Positions 1-8,061 of a stretch of DNA of 64,000 nt are shown piece by piece. Position numbers and translations under genes: made by a program. The notes under the pieces were generated by a model. It did not search any database. It was not told the DNA's origin and worked only from the letters and a program-made list of their open reading frames with translations. Source of the DNA: Pollutimonas harenae (lineage in GTDB: Bacteria > Pseudomonadota > Gammaproteobacteria > Burkholderiales > Burkholderiaceae_B); the NCBI RefSeq assembly GCF_004153685.1, contig NZ_SDQD01000002.1, forward strand, positions 992,001-1,056,000, read 5' to 3'. Numbering within the stretch: the stretch's first letter is position 1; each line of letters starts with the position of its first letter.

Positions 1-51
1 CTCAAGTACTCCAGTGACGACACCTCGCCCACCACACAGGAAAAATCATGA
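1..51 (+). CDS. TRAP transporter small permease, C-terminal tail (partial)
   Basis: Frame 1 is open from the window edge and reads LKYSSDDTSPTTQEKS before a TGA at 49-51. The stop overlaps the ATG of the large permease in an ATGA junction, the usual arrangement of translationally coupled TRAP permease genes. The hydrophilic tail fits the cytoplasmic end of a DctQ-type subunit. The identity is inferred only from the neighbour, because almost all of the gene lies outside the window. Confidence 0.55.
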   Translation, partial: LKYSSDDTSPTTQEKS

Positions 52-1328
52 CTACCGGCGCGCTCTTCATCATGCTGTTCGTGTTCATGTTCATCGGCAT
101 GCCTGTGGCCGTAGCCCTGGGCCTGTCGTCGATACTGACCATTTTGCTGTTCGGCCACGATTCCCTGGCCTCGCTGTCCCTGAAAATGTTCGAAAGCTCC
201 GAGCACTTCACGCTGATGGCCATTCCTTTCTTTGTACTGGCCGGCGCCTTCATGACCACGGGCGGCGTCGCCCGGCGCATGATCCGCTTTGCCGTTGCGT
301 CGGTGGGCCACCTGCATGGCGGGCTGGCTATCGCCTCGGTCATGGCCTGCTGCCTGTTTGCCGCTGTGTCGGGTTCCTCGCCTGCCACGGTCGTCGCGGT
401 CGGCTCCATTGTCATCGCCGGCATGGTCCGCTCGGGCTATACGCAATCGTTTGCCGCGGGCGTCATTTGCAATGCGGGTACCCTGGGCATTCTCATTCCG
501 CCATCCATCGTGCTGGTGGTGTACGGCGCCGCCACCGAAACCTCGGTCGGCAAGCTTTTCATGGCCGGCGTGGTGCCAGGGCTGCTGCTGGGCTTCCTAC
601 TGATGCTGGCCATCTATATTTTGGCCCGTGTAAAAAACATGCCTCGCCAGCCTCGCGCCTCACTTAAAGAAGTCATGGTCGCCGGACGCGATTCCTTCTG
701 GGGCCTGATGCTCATCGTCATCATCCTGGGCGGCATCTACGGCGGTATCTTCACCCCCACCGAGGCGGCGGCCGTATCAGCGGTGTACGCCTTCTTTGTG
801 GCGGTCTTCGTCTATCGCGACATCGGCATGCGGCAAGTTCCCCAAGTGCTGATCGATGCTTCGAAGGTGACCATCATGCTGATGTTCATCATCGTCAACG
901 CCCTGCTGTTTGCCCACGTACTTACCACCGAACGCATTCCGCAAGCCATCGCCGAACAAATCGTGGCCTGGGACATGGCCGCCTGGCAATTCCTGATCGT
1001 GGTCAACATTTTGCTGCTGGTTGGGGGCATGTTCATGGAGCCCACCGGCATCATCCTGATCCTGGCTCCCATACTGTTCCCCATCGCCATGCAGTTGGGC
1101 ATAGACCCCGTCCACCTGGGCATCATCATTGTGGTCAACCTCGAGATCGGCATGGTCACCCCACCCATAGGGCTGAATCTGTTCGTAACGGCGGGTATTA
1201 CCAAGATGACCATAGGACAAGTGGTGCGGGCCGCCTCGCCGTGGCTGATTTTGCTACTGTCCTTCCTGGTGCTCATCACTTATGTACCGGCCATCACGCT
1301 GTGGCTGCCGGAGCTTAAATTGTTCTAA
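48..1328 (+). CDS. dctM: TRAP transporter large permease (DctM family)
   Basis: A 426-residue, almost wholly hydrophobic inner-membrane protein of the usual DctM length. It is the ion-coupled translocation subunit that, with DctQ and a periplasmic binding protein, imports C4-dicarboxylates or other organic anions. Family features seen include the N-terminal hydrophobic block with GMPVAVALGLSS, the segment GILIPPSIVLVVYG near residue 150, FTPTEAAAVSAVYAF near 230 and a C-terminal MVTPPIGLNLFV. Start: ATG at 48 after CAGGAAAAATC, overlapping the stop of the preceding gene. The substrate cannot be read from the sequence. A strong hairpin terminator follows 64 bases after the stop, so this is the last gene of its operon. 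Confidence 0.9.
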   Translation: MTTGALFIMLFVFMFIGMPVAVALGLSSILTILLFGHDSLASLSLKMFESSEHFTLMAIPFFVLAGAFMTTGGVARRMIRFAVASVGHLHGGLAIASVMACCLFAAVSGSSPATVVAVGSIVIAGMVRSGYTQSFAAGVICNAGTLGILIPPSIVLVVYGAATETSVGKLFMAGVVPGLLLGFLLMLAIYILARVKNMPRQPRASLKEVMVAGRDSFWGLMLIVIILGGIYGGIFTPTEAAAVSAVYAFFVAVFVYRDIGMRQVPQVLIDASKVTIMLMFIIVNALLFAHVLTTERIPQAIAEQIVAWDMAAWQFLIVVNILLLVGGMFMEPTGIILILAPILFPIAMQLGIDPVHLGIIIVVNLEIGMVTPPIGLNLFVTAGITKMTIGQVVRAASPWLILLLSFLVLITYVPAITLWLPELKLF

Positions 1329-1392
1329 GGTAATTTTGGCTCGATCGCATGTGCGTTAACAAACAACGTGCATGCAAGCTAACAAACAACAC

Positions 1393-1430
1393 GAACGGGC
1401 TGGCCTGATGAAGCCAGCCCGTTCTTGCGT
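1393..1430 (+). terminator. Rho-independent terminator of the TRAP operon
   Basis: Perfect 12-bp stem GAACGGGCTGGC (1393-1404) and GCCAGCCCGTTC (1413-1424) with an 8-base loop, followed by TTGCGTT. The T-tract is weak but the stem is GC-rich and correctly placed after dctM. Confidence 0.75.
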
Positions 1431-1489
1431 TAAACGTGCTCGGAATTTCGGGTTCTCAGCGTCTATCATACGGTCAGTGTCTATACCAC

Positions 1490-1712
1490 GGTCTGTCTGG
1501 TTGACAGGGGCTGCGGGCTAGTCGTATGCGGTTCTGGCCCTTGGCCAGAACTACCCGGGTTTAAGTTGCAGCCAGGGCGGCTTCGGAACTCGTGCGCTCG
1601 GCCCTGCGGCCCGAAAGCGCGCCCTCGAACAGCCGAAGCCTTGCATCCCTGGCTGTAACTCAAACCCGGCGCATCCGAGAACCGCCCTCCACCCCTGTCA
1701 ACCAGACAGACC
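1490..1712. repeat. Large imperfect palindrome A
   Basis: The ends are a perfect 21-bp inverted repeat: GGTCTGTCTGGTTGACAGGG+G at 1490-1510 and its complement at 1692-1712. Inside, 1555-1577 (starting CCGGGTTTAAGTT) pairs with 1647-1669 at 21 of 23 positions, and GGCTTCGG pairs again nearer the centre. The left arm carries its own hairpin, GTTCTGGCC-CTT-GGCCAGAAC (1531-1551). The two substitutions in the inner stem keep or nearly keep pairing (A-to-G type), as expected for a structured RNA or a foldback element. Function unknown. Confidence 0.75.
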
Positions 1713-1824
1713 TGCATACCATGTGATGAACACTTAGCCAGCCATGGTCGGCCGCTTTTCCAGATCCTTATGACCCTTGGCCTTTGGCCTGTGACCCTTG
1801 ACCCTACTCAAGCATCGTCCCAAA

Positions 1825-2109
1825 CTGACGCACTACGAGGCCTGGCGGGTGTTTGCGGGGTGGGAGAGCGACTTCGGGCCTCGCTGCGGCTGACCCGCCT
1901 GGCGAGGAGGCCAAGGAGCAGGTGTTTGAGCGACGGCTTTCGGGCCACCGGCCCGACGGCGCGAGTTCTGCGACTGCCTCGCCAGACGGGTCAGCCGCAG
2001 GAAGTCCTGCGCAGCAGGACCGAGACACGGGAGCTCGACCGCCTCGCAAACACCTGCCAGGCCGGATTAGTACAAGTCTGAAGCACGTACGTATGAGTCC
2101 CTGACGCAC
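1825..2109. repeat. Large imperfect palindrome B with flanking 9-bp direct repeats
   Basis: Outer arms 1839-1860 (GGCCTGGCGGGTGTTTGCGG+GG) and 2042-2063 pair at 20 of 22 positions. Inner arms 1886-1907 (GCGGCTGACCCGCCTGGCGA+GG) and 1977-1998 pair at 21 of 22. The right side carries a small hairpin GTCCTGC-GCA-GCAGGAC (2004-2020). The structure is flanked by a 9-bp direct repeat, CTGACGCAC, at 1825-1833 and 2101-2109, which looks like a target-site duplication. No transposase gene is present, so if mobile it would be a non-autonomous element of about 267 bp. Confidence 0.6.
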
Positions 2110-2176
2110 GTATAAAAATCACAAGACCTCGATACAGGGCCCTCAGCGCACACATGCTAAAACCAAAAACGACAAT

Positions 2177-3265
2177 CTAGCGCCGTATAAACCCCTGTCT
2201 GGCCACACTAACCAGCAAGCCCACAAAAGCCAGCGTCCAGGCCACAATGGCCAGGCTGAAAAACACCGGTGGCAAATACGACAACAAATCGAAACCCATC
2301 GCCTGATTCAAATGATAAGTACAGGCCGCGTACATACCCAGCGGAAACACCGCGCCCCAGTACAAAGGGTCATAACGCAGAGGAAAACGCTTGTATACAT
2401 AACGCCATAAACCCAGCATCAGCAACATCGGTATCCACCACGTGCCCGCCGCCCAATAAAAAATCGTGAAGCCCTTTATAAAAGGCTGCAAGGACGACAA
2501 ATAAGGCGCCTCGGCCGAATTTTCAATCAACAAAGAACCGGCCAGCGTGGATATCGCCATGGCGCCCATATTGATCCAGTACGGCGGCGTCAGATCATCG
2601 GGTTCGAGGCGGAAATAGGTATAGCGATAAAAAATCAGCGACATCAGCCAGATATACAGCATGCCACCCCACAGCCACATCGACAGCGCCAGAAAATTCA
2701 GCTCGAGCCGATAAGGCTGCTGCGTAGTCGCACCCAGCAAGGTGCTGCACACCGCAATCGACTGCGTTGCCACCACGGCCAACAACCAACCGCCATTGAT
2801 GCCACGATCGAGCGTGGGCTTATCGCGTTTGACGGTCAACACGGTGAAGATCACATACGTAAACACAAACCACATGACCAGCGCCGCCGCCCACAGCAGC
2901 ATCCCTATGTGTGTGTCGCCCAGCAGCACCATATACTGGGCTGCCAGCACGGCACAAGCCGCCACCGTAGTAAAAAACCCCGGCCCTCGCAAGTGGTCCG
3001 ACATGTCAGCGAAGAAGGCCCGGGTATGGCGCAGCGCACGCAACACCGTCAATACACAGAGCACGGCAAACAGCACATTGTTCAGCAAGAACAAGCCGTG
3101 GCCCAGGCGCTCGTGACCCAGCATATACGCTGCCAAAGACACAATGCCAGTCGCCATGACCATCCCGAAGTTGGCGGGCGACATCACCGCCAGCCCCCCT
3201 GCCCGTCCACTACCGACCCCAGGATCAGGCAGCATGGATTTATATTTGTTGATGGATGAGCGCAT
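2177..3265 (-). CDS. TDT/SLAC1-family anion transporter (TehA-like)
   Basis: About 362 residues with ten predicted hydrophobic segments and the opening SPANFGMVMATGIVSLAA, typical of the tellurite-resistance/dicarboxylate transporter family that includes TehA, Mae1, sulfite exporters and plant SLAC1. It should sit in the inner membrane and export or exchange a small anion; the substrate is not readable. The start is uncertain. The frame opens with a GTG at 3289; ATGs at 3265, 3235 and 3184 are alternatives, and none has a clear ribosome site. I list 3265. The gene is divergent from prfB and convergent with the TRAP operon across the palindromic stretch. Confidence 0.75.
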   Translation of the reverse strand: MRSSINKYKSMLPDPGVGSGRAGGLAVMSPANFGMVMATGIVSLAAYMLGHERLGHGLFLLNNVLFAVLCVLTVLRALRHTRAFFADMSDHLRGPGFFTTVAACAVLAAQYMVLLGDTHIGMLLWAAALVMWFVFTYVIFTVLTVKRDKPTLDRGINGGWLLAVVATQSIAVCSTLLGATTQQPYRLELNFLALSMWLWGGMLYIWLMSLIFYRYTYFRLEPDDLTPPYWINMGAMAISTLAGSLLIENSAEAPYLSSLQPFIKGFTIFYWAAGTWWIPMLLMLGLWRYVYKRFPLRYDPLYWGAVFPLGMYAACTYHLNQAMGFDLLSYLPPVFFSLAIVAWTLAFVGLLVSVARQGFIRR

Positions 3266-3333
3266 GAATGGGCGAGTGCATCGGGGCACGATAGAATCAG
3301 GACAATGCGCATTCTATCCCTGCGACCACAAAA

Positions 3334-3351
3334 GGCCAAAACCCTTTGGCC
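3334..3351 (+). other. Small hairpin upstream of prfB
   Basis: Perfect 7-bp inverted repeat GGCCAAA-ACCC-TTTGGCC, 69 bases before the prfB start. It may lie in the prfB leader or promoter region. No role can be assigned. Confidence 0.35.
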
Positions 3352-3419
3352 AGCCTCTTCGCCTTCAGTACAGGGTAAAATGCTGGGTTAAACAAAAAAA
3401 GACACCATCAGGAACAATT

Positions 3420-4524
3420 ATGGAAGCCGAACGCCAGAACCAACTTGCCGCCCGCCTGGAAGACTACGCCGAGCGCCAAGAGTCCTTACGGAGGTATCTT
3501 TGACTACGATGCCAAAGCTGAACGCCTGCATGTAGTCAACGCCGAACTCGAAAGCCCCGACGTCTGGAACGACCCCAAGCACGCCCAGGACCTGGGGCGC
3601 GAGAAAAAAAGCCTGGAAACCGTCGTCCACACGCTGACCGACATCGCCAACGGCCTGTCCGACGCACAAGAACTGTTCGAACTGGCCGCCGAAGATGACG
3701 ACGACGCCACGCTGGCTGCCGTCGAGCACGACACCGACGCCATCGGCACCCGCCTCGAAGAACTCGAGTTCCGACGCATGTTCTCGAACCCCGCCGACCC
3801 GCTCAATTGCTTCATGGACATCCAGGCCGGCGCCGGCGGTACCGAAGCCCAGGACTGGGCCTCCATCTTGCTGCGCCAATACCTGCGCTATTGCGAGCAC
3901 AAAGACTTCAAAACCGAAGTACTCGAAGAGTCCGATGGCGACGTGGCCGGCATCAAATCGGCGACCATCAAGATCGAAGGCGAATACGCCTTTGGCCTGC
4001 TGCGCACCGAAACCGGCGTACACCGCCTGGTGCGCAAAAGCCCCTTCGACTCGGCCAATGGCCGCCATACCTCGTTTGCCAGCGTATTCGTCTACCCAGA
4101 AGTCGATGACTCGGTTGAAGTCGACATCAATCCGGCCGACTTGCGTGTAGACACCTATCGCGCCAGCGGCGCCGGCGGTCAGCACATCAATAAAACCGAC
4201 TCGGCCGTGCGTATCACGCACCAGCCTACCGGTATCGTCGTGCAGTGCCAGAACGACCGCTCGCAGCACCGCAACCGCGCCGAAGCCATGCAAATGCTTA
4301 AATCGCGTCTGTACGAGCTCGAAATGCGCAACCGCATGGCCGAACAGCAGAAAATGGAAGATGCCAAGACCGATGTGGGCTGGGGCCATCAAATTCGTTC
4401 GTATGTGCTGGATCAGAGCCGTATCAAAGACCTGCGCACCAACGTCGAAATCTCCAACACACAAAAAGTGCTGGATGGCGACCTCGACCCGTTCATACAG
4501 GCCAGTCTGAAACAGGGGGTATAA
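3420..4524 (+). CDS. prfB: Peptide chain release factor 2, with programmed +1 frameshift
   Basis: RF2 (367 residues after the shift) terminates translation at UGA and UAA. The ATG at 3420 follows AGGAACAATT. After 27 codons the frame reaches TAT-CTT-TGA at 3495-3503. The slippery CTT followed by TGA-C, with an internal Shine-Dalgarno-like GGAGG at 3490-3494, is the classical RF2 autoregulatory frameshift site. The mature product is therefore join(3420..3500, 3502..4524). The SPF codon-recognition tripeptide ([13 protein letters not shown]) and the catalytic GGQ ([15 protein letters not shown]) are both intact. The SDR gene follows after 3 bases, and lysS lies in the same direction, as prfB-lysS often do in proteobacteria. 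Confidence 0.97.
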
Positions 4525-4527
4525 AAC

Positions 4528-5280
4528 ATGCAAGCAAGCACCGTCGCCATCGTAACGGGCGCCTCGCGCGGGCTGGGCCAGGCTTTGGCCCTAGGCCTGA
4601 TGCAGGCCGACACCCGCCTGACCACCGTGGCTCGCAGCCATGATCCCAAGCTGGCCGAACATGCCGCCGCCACGGGCTGCACGCTGCAGCAGGTGCAGTC
4701 CGACCTGGCCAACCCATCGGCCGCCGAACGCGTGGCCAAGCAAGTGGTGGCTGGCCTGCCAGCAGGCGCCAAGCGCTATGTGCTGATCAATAACGCCGGT
4801 ACCGTACACCCCATACACCAGGCGGCCGACCTGGACAACGCCGCAGCCATTACAGCCGCCTTCAGTCTTAATGTCACCAGCGTCATGCTGATCACGGCAG
4901 CCTTCCTGCAGGCGGTCAAGCCGCTGCAGGCCGACTGTCGCATCATCAATATATCGTCGGGTGCGGGCCGCAACCCCACCGCGGGCTGGGGCGTATACTG
5001 CGCCACCAAAGCCGCCCTTGATCACTACAGCAACGTGCTGCACGCCGAAAACCATGGCGTGCGCATCGTTTCGCTGGCGCCCGGCGTGGTTGACACCGGC
5101 ATGCAGGAAACCATACGCGGCAGCACCAGCATCGACTTTCCCAACGTAGAGCGCTTTGCTCAATTGCATGCACAAGGCCAGTTGGCCGCGCCCGCCGATG
5201 TGGCCGGCCGCATATTGCGCTATTTGTCCAGCGACGACTTCGGCACCACCGTGCTCGACGACATCAGAAATCACGCCTAA
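4528..5280 (+). CDS. SDR-family NAD(P)-dependent oxidoreductase
   Basis: A 250-residue classical short-chain dehydrogenase/reductase. The cofactor loop TGASRGLG lies at residues 10-17, the structural NNAG near 90, the catalytic serine in NISSGAG near 145, and YCATK (Tyr-x-x-x-Lys) near 158. The C-terminal part with APGVVDTGMQ resembles sepiapterin reductase/YueD-type members, but the substrate cannot be inferred. It starts 3 bases after the prfB stop, and lysS begins 12 bases after its end, so all three are probably co-transcribed. Confidence 0.85.
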   Translation: MQASTVAIVTGASRGLGQALALGLMQADTRLTTVARSHDPKLAEHAAATGCTLQQVQSDLANPSAAERVAKQVVAGLPAGAKRYVLINNAGTVHPIHQAADLDNAAAITAAFSLNVTSVMLITAAFLQAVKPLQADCRIINISSGAGRNPTAGWGVYCATKAALDHYSNVLHAENHGVRIVSLAPGVVDTGMQETIRGSTSIDFPNVERFAQLHAQGQLAAPADVAGRILRYLSSDDFGTTVLDDIRNHA

Positions 5281-5292
5281 TTTACAAGCATC

Positions 5293-6813
5293 ATGAACGA
5301 ATCAACGCCATCCAGTACTGCCACTGACGAAAACCACCTGATCGCCGAGCGTCGTGGCAAGCTGGCCAAGCTGCGCGCCCAGGGCGTGGCCTACCCCAAC
5401 GACTTCCAGCCCGACAGCCACGCCGCCGCCCTGCACGCCGCCTACGACGAGCTCGATAAAGAAACGCTGGCCGAAGTCGGCAAAGAGGTCAAGGTGGCCG
5501 GCCGCATGATGCTCAAGCGCGTCATGGGCAAAGCAAGCTTCGCCACCCTGCAAGACAGCTCGGGCCGCATCCAGATATTCCTGGACAAGAACACCTTGGG
5601 CGAAGACATCTACACCCAGTTCAAAACCTGGGACATCGGCGATATTGTCGCGGTCGAAGGCACCATGTTCAAGACCAATAAAGGCGAACTCTCGGTGCAT
5701 GCGGCCACGGTGCGCCTGCTGACCAAGTCGCTGCGGCCCCTGCCCGATAAGTTCCACGGCGTGGCCGACACCGAACTGCGCTACCGCCAGCGCTACGTCG
5801 ATTTGATCATGACCGAAGAAACGCGCCGCTGTTTTCTGGCACGCAGCAAGGCCATGGGCAGCATACGCCACCACATGGTCAACGCCGGCTTTCTTGAAGT
5901 CGAAACCCCCATGCTGCACCCCATACCGGGCGGCGCGGCAGCCAAGCCCTTTGTAACCCACCACAATGCGCTCGACATGGAAATGTTCTTGCGCATTGCG
6001 CCTGAGCTGTATCTGAAGCGTCTGGTGGTGGGCGGTTTTGAGCGCGTGTTTGAGGTGAATCGCAACTTTCGCAACGAAGGCGTGAGCCCGCGTCACAACC
6101 CCGAATTCACCATGATGGAGTTCTACGCGGCCTATACCGACTACCGCTGGCTAATGGACTTTACGGAAACCCTGATACGCGAAGCCGCCATTGCCGCCAG
6201 CGGCAGCGCCGTGCTGACCTACCAGGAAAAAACCCTGGACCTGAGCAAGCCTTTCGATCGCCTGACCATCGTACAGGCCATCCTCAAGTACGCACCCGGC
6301 TACACCGAGGAACAGCTGCAGGACGAAGCCTTCCTGCGCACCGAACTCAAGCGCCTGGGCGCCGATGTCAACGGCCCCGTATTGGCCCGCGCCGGTCTGG
6401 GCGCCCTGCAACTGGCCCTGTTCGAAGAAACCGCCGAAGCCAAGCTGTGGAACCCCACCTACATCATCGACTACCCGGTAGAAGTGTCGCCACTGGCACG
6501 TGCCTCTGATACCCAGGAAGGCATCACCGAGCGTTTCGAGCTGTTCATGACCGGCCGTGAAATCGCAAATGGCTTTTCAGAGCTGAACGACCCCGAAGAC
6601 CAGGCCGCACGCTTCCTGGCCCAGGTCGAAGCCAAGGACGCCGGCGACGAAGAAGCCATGTACTACGACGCCGACTATATACGCGCTCTTGAATACGGCA
6701 TGCCGCCCACGGGTGGCTGCGGCATAGGCATAGACCGCCTGGTCATGCTGCTCACTGACAGCCCCAGCATACGCGACGTGATTCTGTTTCCGCACCTGCG
6801 GCGCGAAGACTAA
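5293..6813 (+). CDS. lysS: Lysyl-tRNA synthetase, class II
   Basis: A 506-residue class II LysRS that charges tRNA-Lys in the cytoplasm. The N-terminal OB-fold anticodon domain spans about residues 65-150 ([20 protein letters not shown]). The catalytic domain carries motif 2 [20 protein letters not shown] and motif 3 [15 protein letters not shown] near the C-terminus. Length and motifs are normal. The gene ends an apparent prfB-SDR-lysS operon and is followed by a strong terminator. Confidence 0.97.
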   Translation: MNESTPSSTATDENHLIAERRGKLAKLRAQGVAYPNDFQPDSHAAALHAAYDELDKETLAEVGKEVKVAGRMMLKRVMGKASFATLQDSSGRIQIFLDKNTLGEDIYTQFKTWDIGDIVAVEGTMFKTNKGELSVHAATVRLLTKSLRPLPDKFHGVADTELRYRQRYVDLIMTEETRRCFLARSKAMGSIRHHMVNAGFLEVETPMLHPIPGGAAAKPFVTHHNALDMEMFLRIAPELYLKRLVVGGFERVFEVNRNFRNEGVSPRHNPEFTMMEFYAAYTDYRWLMDFTETLIREAAIAASGSAVLTYQEKTLDLSKPFDRLTIVQAILKYAPGYTEEQLQDEAFLRTELKRLGADVNGPVLARAGLGALQLALFEETAEAKLWNPTYIIDYPVEVSPLARASDTQEGITERFELFMTGREIANGFSELNDPEDQAARFLAQVEAKDAGDEEAMYYDADYIRALEYGMPPTGGCGIGIDRLVMLLTDSPSIRDVILFPHLRRED

Positions 6814-6824
6814 ACCGTATGATG

Positions 6825-6850
6825 AAGCGCCCTAGCATGGGCGCTTTTTT
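6825..6850 (+). terminator. Rho-independent terminator after lysS
   Basis: Stem AAGCGCCC (6825-6832), loop TAGCAT, stem GGGCGCTT (6839-6846), continuing into a run of six T (6845-6850). It lies 11 bases after the lysS stop. Confidence 0.9.
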
Positions 6851-6897
6851 CTTGCGTAGCGGCTGGCCAGTACCGCGCTGACCGGCCAGCTAGCTTG

Positions 6898-7785
6898 CTA
6901 GGCCTTCAAAGGCCCGACAGCACCCGCCCATTTATGCGCTACCGCTGGCGAGGCAATGCAGGCCGCCTTGTCGGTCACGACGCGTACCGCGCGTTCAAGC
7001 AGCTGAATATCCGCCTCGTGCTGACGCGCCACGTGCGGATCCTCAAAAAAGATCACCCGCTGGCAGCGCCGCTCCAGCACCAGTTCGGCAATTTGGGCAT
7101 CACCGCCCAAAGGCCCGCTTAAATAGGGCTGCACCCAGGGCGTATCCTTGGGCCAGCCTCGCGACCAGGCCAACTCATTCAAGCGGCCACTGGTCGTACC
7201 CGTACCCACCCTGCCCGCAAAGCGCGATAACACCTCGAAATGCTGGTCGGCAAATGCCACCATATCGTCCTTCAAGGCATCGTGCGCAATCAGCGCCAAA
7301 GTCTGGCCCGAAAAATCAAATAAGGGAGCGCGGGCTGGATCGGGCGCCAGCCCGGCACACAAACGTTCAATTTCCACCCACTCGATAGCGCCCATCAAGG
7401 TGGAAACGAAGGGCCGGCCGTGCGTGATGCACTGGCGCTTAAGTGCCAAGGCCTCGGGAAAAATCGAAGAGGGATCCACCGGATCGATAAGATAAATGGC
7501 ACCATCAAACGATTCAGCTCCATTTCCGCCATCGGTAACCCGTGCCACCAGCTTCATCAGGCCGCCTTCGCGGCCAAAGGGATACCGCACCAGGCCGCCA
7601 TACCCGGCCAGCAAACCCGACCGCTCGATGGCATCGAAGGTACGGCCTACCGTATAGCACTCCATGCCCAGTTCCCGTATGCCTGCCGCCGACTGCTCCA
7701 GCCACTGGAACAGCGCAGCCCCATAGGTTTCATGATGCAAACGATTGGCCGCCAGGCCGAAACGCAGAACGGGATTGGAAATCAT
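6898..7785 (-). CDS. Tandem-domain methylglyoxal synthase-like protein
   Basis: 295 residues, about twice the usual length of methylglyoxal synthase (MGS, about 150), which converts dihydroxyacetone phosphate to methylglyoxal. The C-terminal half (about 162-290) matches MGS closely: AHDALK with its first His, the phosphate loop GTGTTSGRL, LSGPLGGDAQ with the catalytic Asp, and FFEDPHVARQHEADIQLL with the second His/Asp pair. The N-terminal half (about 8-140) follows the same order of elements: GLAANRLHHETYG, YTVGRTFDAI, YPFGREGGLMK and IYLIDPVDPSSIFPEALAL. It lacks the GGD aspartate and the GTTG loop. I infer an internal duplication with a degenerate first copy. ATG at 7785 is chosen over the upstream TTG at 7794. 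Confidence 0.75.
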   Translation of the reverse strand: MISNPVLRFGLAANRLHHETYGAALFQWLEQSAAGIRELGMECYTVGRTFDAIERSGLLAGYGGLVRYPFGREGGLMKLVARVTDGGNGAESFDGAIYLIDPVDPSSIFPEALALKRQCITHGRPFVSTLMGAIEWVEIERLCAGLAPDPARAPLFDFSGQTLALIAHDALKDDMVAFADQHFEVLSRFAGRVGTGTTSGRLNELAWSRGWPKDTPWVQPYLSGPLGGDAQIAELVLERRCQRVIFFEDPHVARQHEADIQLLERAVRVVTDKAACIASPAVAHKWAGAVGPLKA

Positions 7786-7909
7786 ATGTGGCAAGCTCGT
7801 GGGAAATAAAGACGGGTACTAGCGTACCTATGATAGCTTGTCGGCGTGATTAGGGGGAGCGCCACGCAGCGTCGGACACCGTAATGAACAGAAATTAATG
7901 ACAGCACCC

Positions 7910-7936
7910 TAAACCTGTCCGCCTCCCTGCCGTAAA
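7910..7936 (+). promoter_or_regulatory. Sigma-28 (FliA) promoter of fliC
   Basis: TAAA (7910-7913), exactly 15 bases, then GCCGTAAA (7929-7936). This is a near-perfect match to the sigma-28 consensus TAAA-N15-GCCGATAA. It leaves a leader of roughly 120 bases before the fliC start. Confidence 0.88.
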
Positions 7937-8061
7937 CAAGGCTGTACAGGAAATACAGGGCCTGCCCAACACAATAGTGAAGGGCCAGGATTCCACCCGA
8001 AAGGGCTTTCCTGGTTAACCGGCAGTAACTAGCCGACACCTTTTCCCTACAGGAGCAATCC

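Larger units (their letters stand above)
1431..2176. other. Non-coding stretch with two large imperfect palindromes
   Basis: About 750 bases separate the TRAP terminator from the convergent TDT transporter gene. Open frames here are short, GC-skewed and overlap on both strands, and none resembles a known protein. The content is two foldback structures of about 220 bases each (listed separately) and a short direct repeat TGACCCTTG (1770-1778 and 1792-1800) between them. I see no tRNA or other RNA gene. Confidence 0.6.

Noticed and set aside
1481-1717. Short open frame across palindrome A
   Set aside because: It simply reads through the inverted repeats; composition and lack of a start signal argue against a gene.
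1770-2109. Overlapping open frames on both strands in palindrome B
   Set aside because: Both strands are open because the sequence is nearly self-complementary and GC-rich; no protein similarity is seen.
3418-4533. 371-codon open frame antisense to prfB
   Set aside because: It is a GC-rich mirror frame of prfB, low in sequence complexity, without a ribosome site or any family resemblance.
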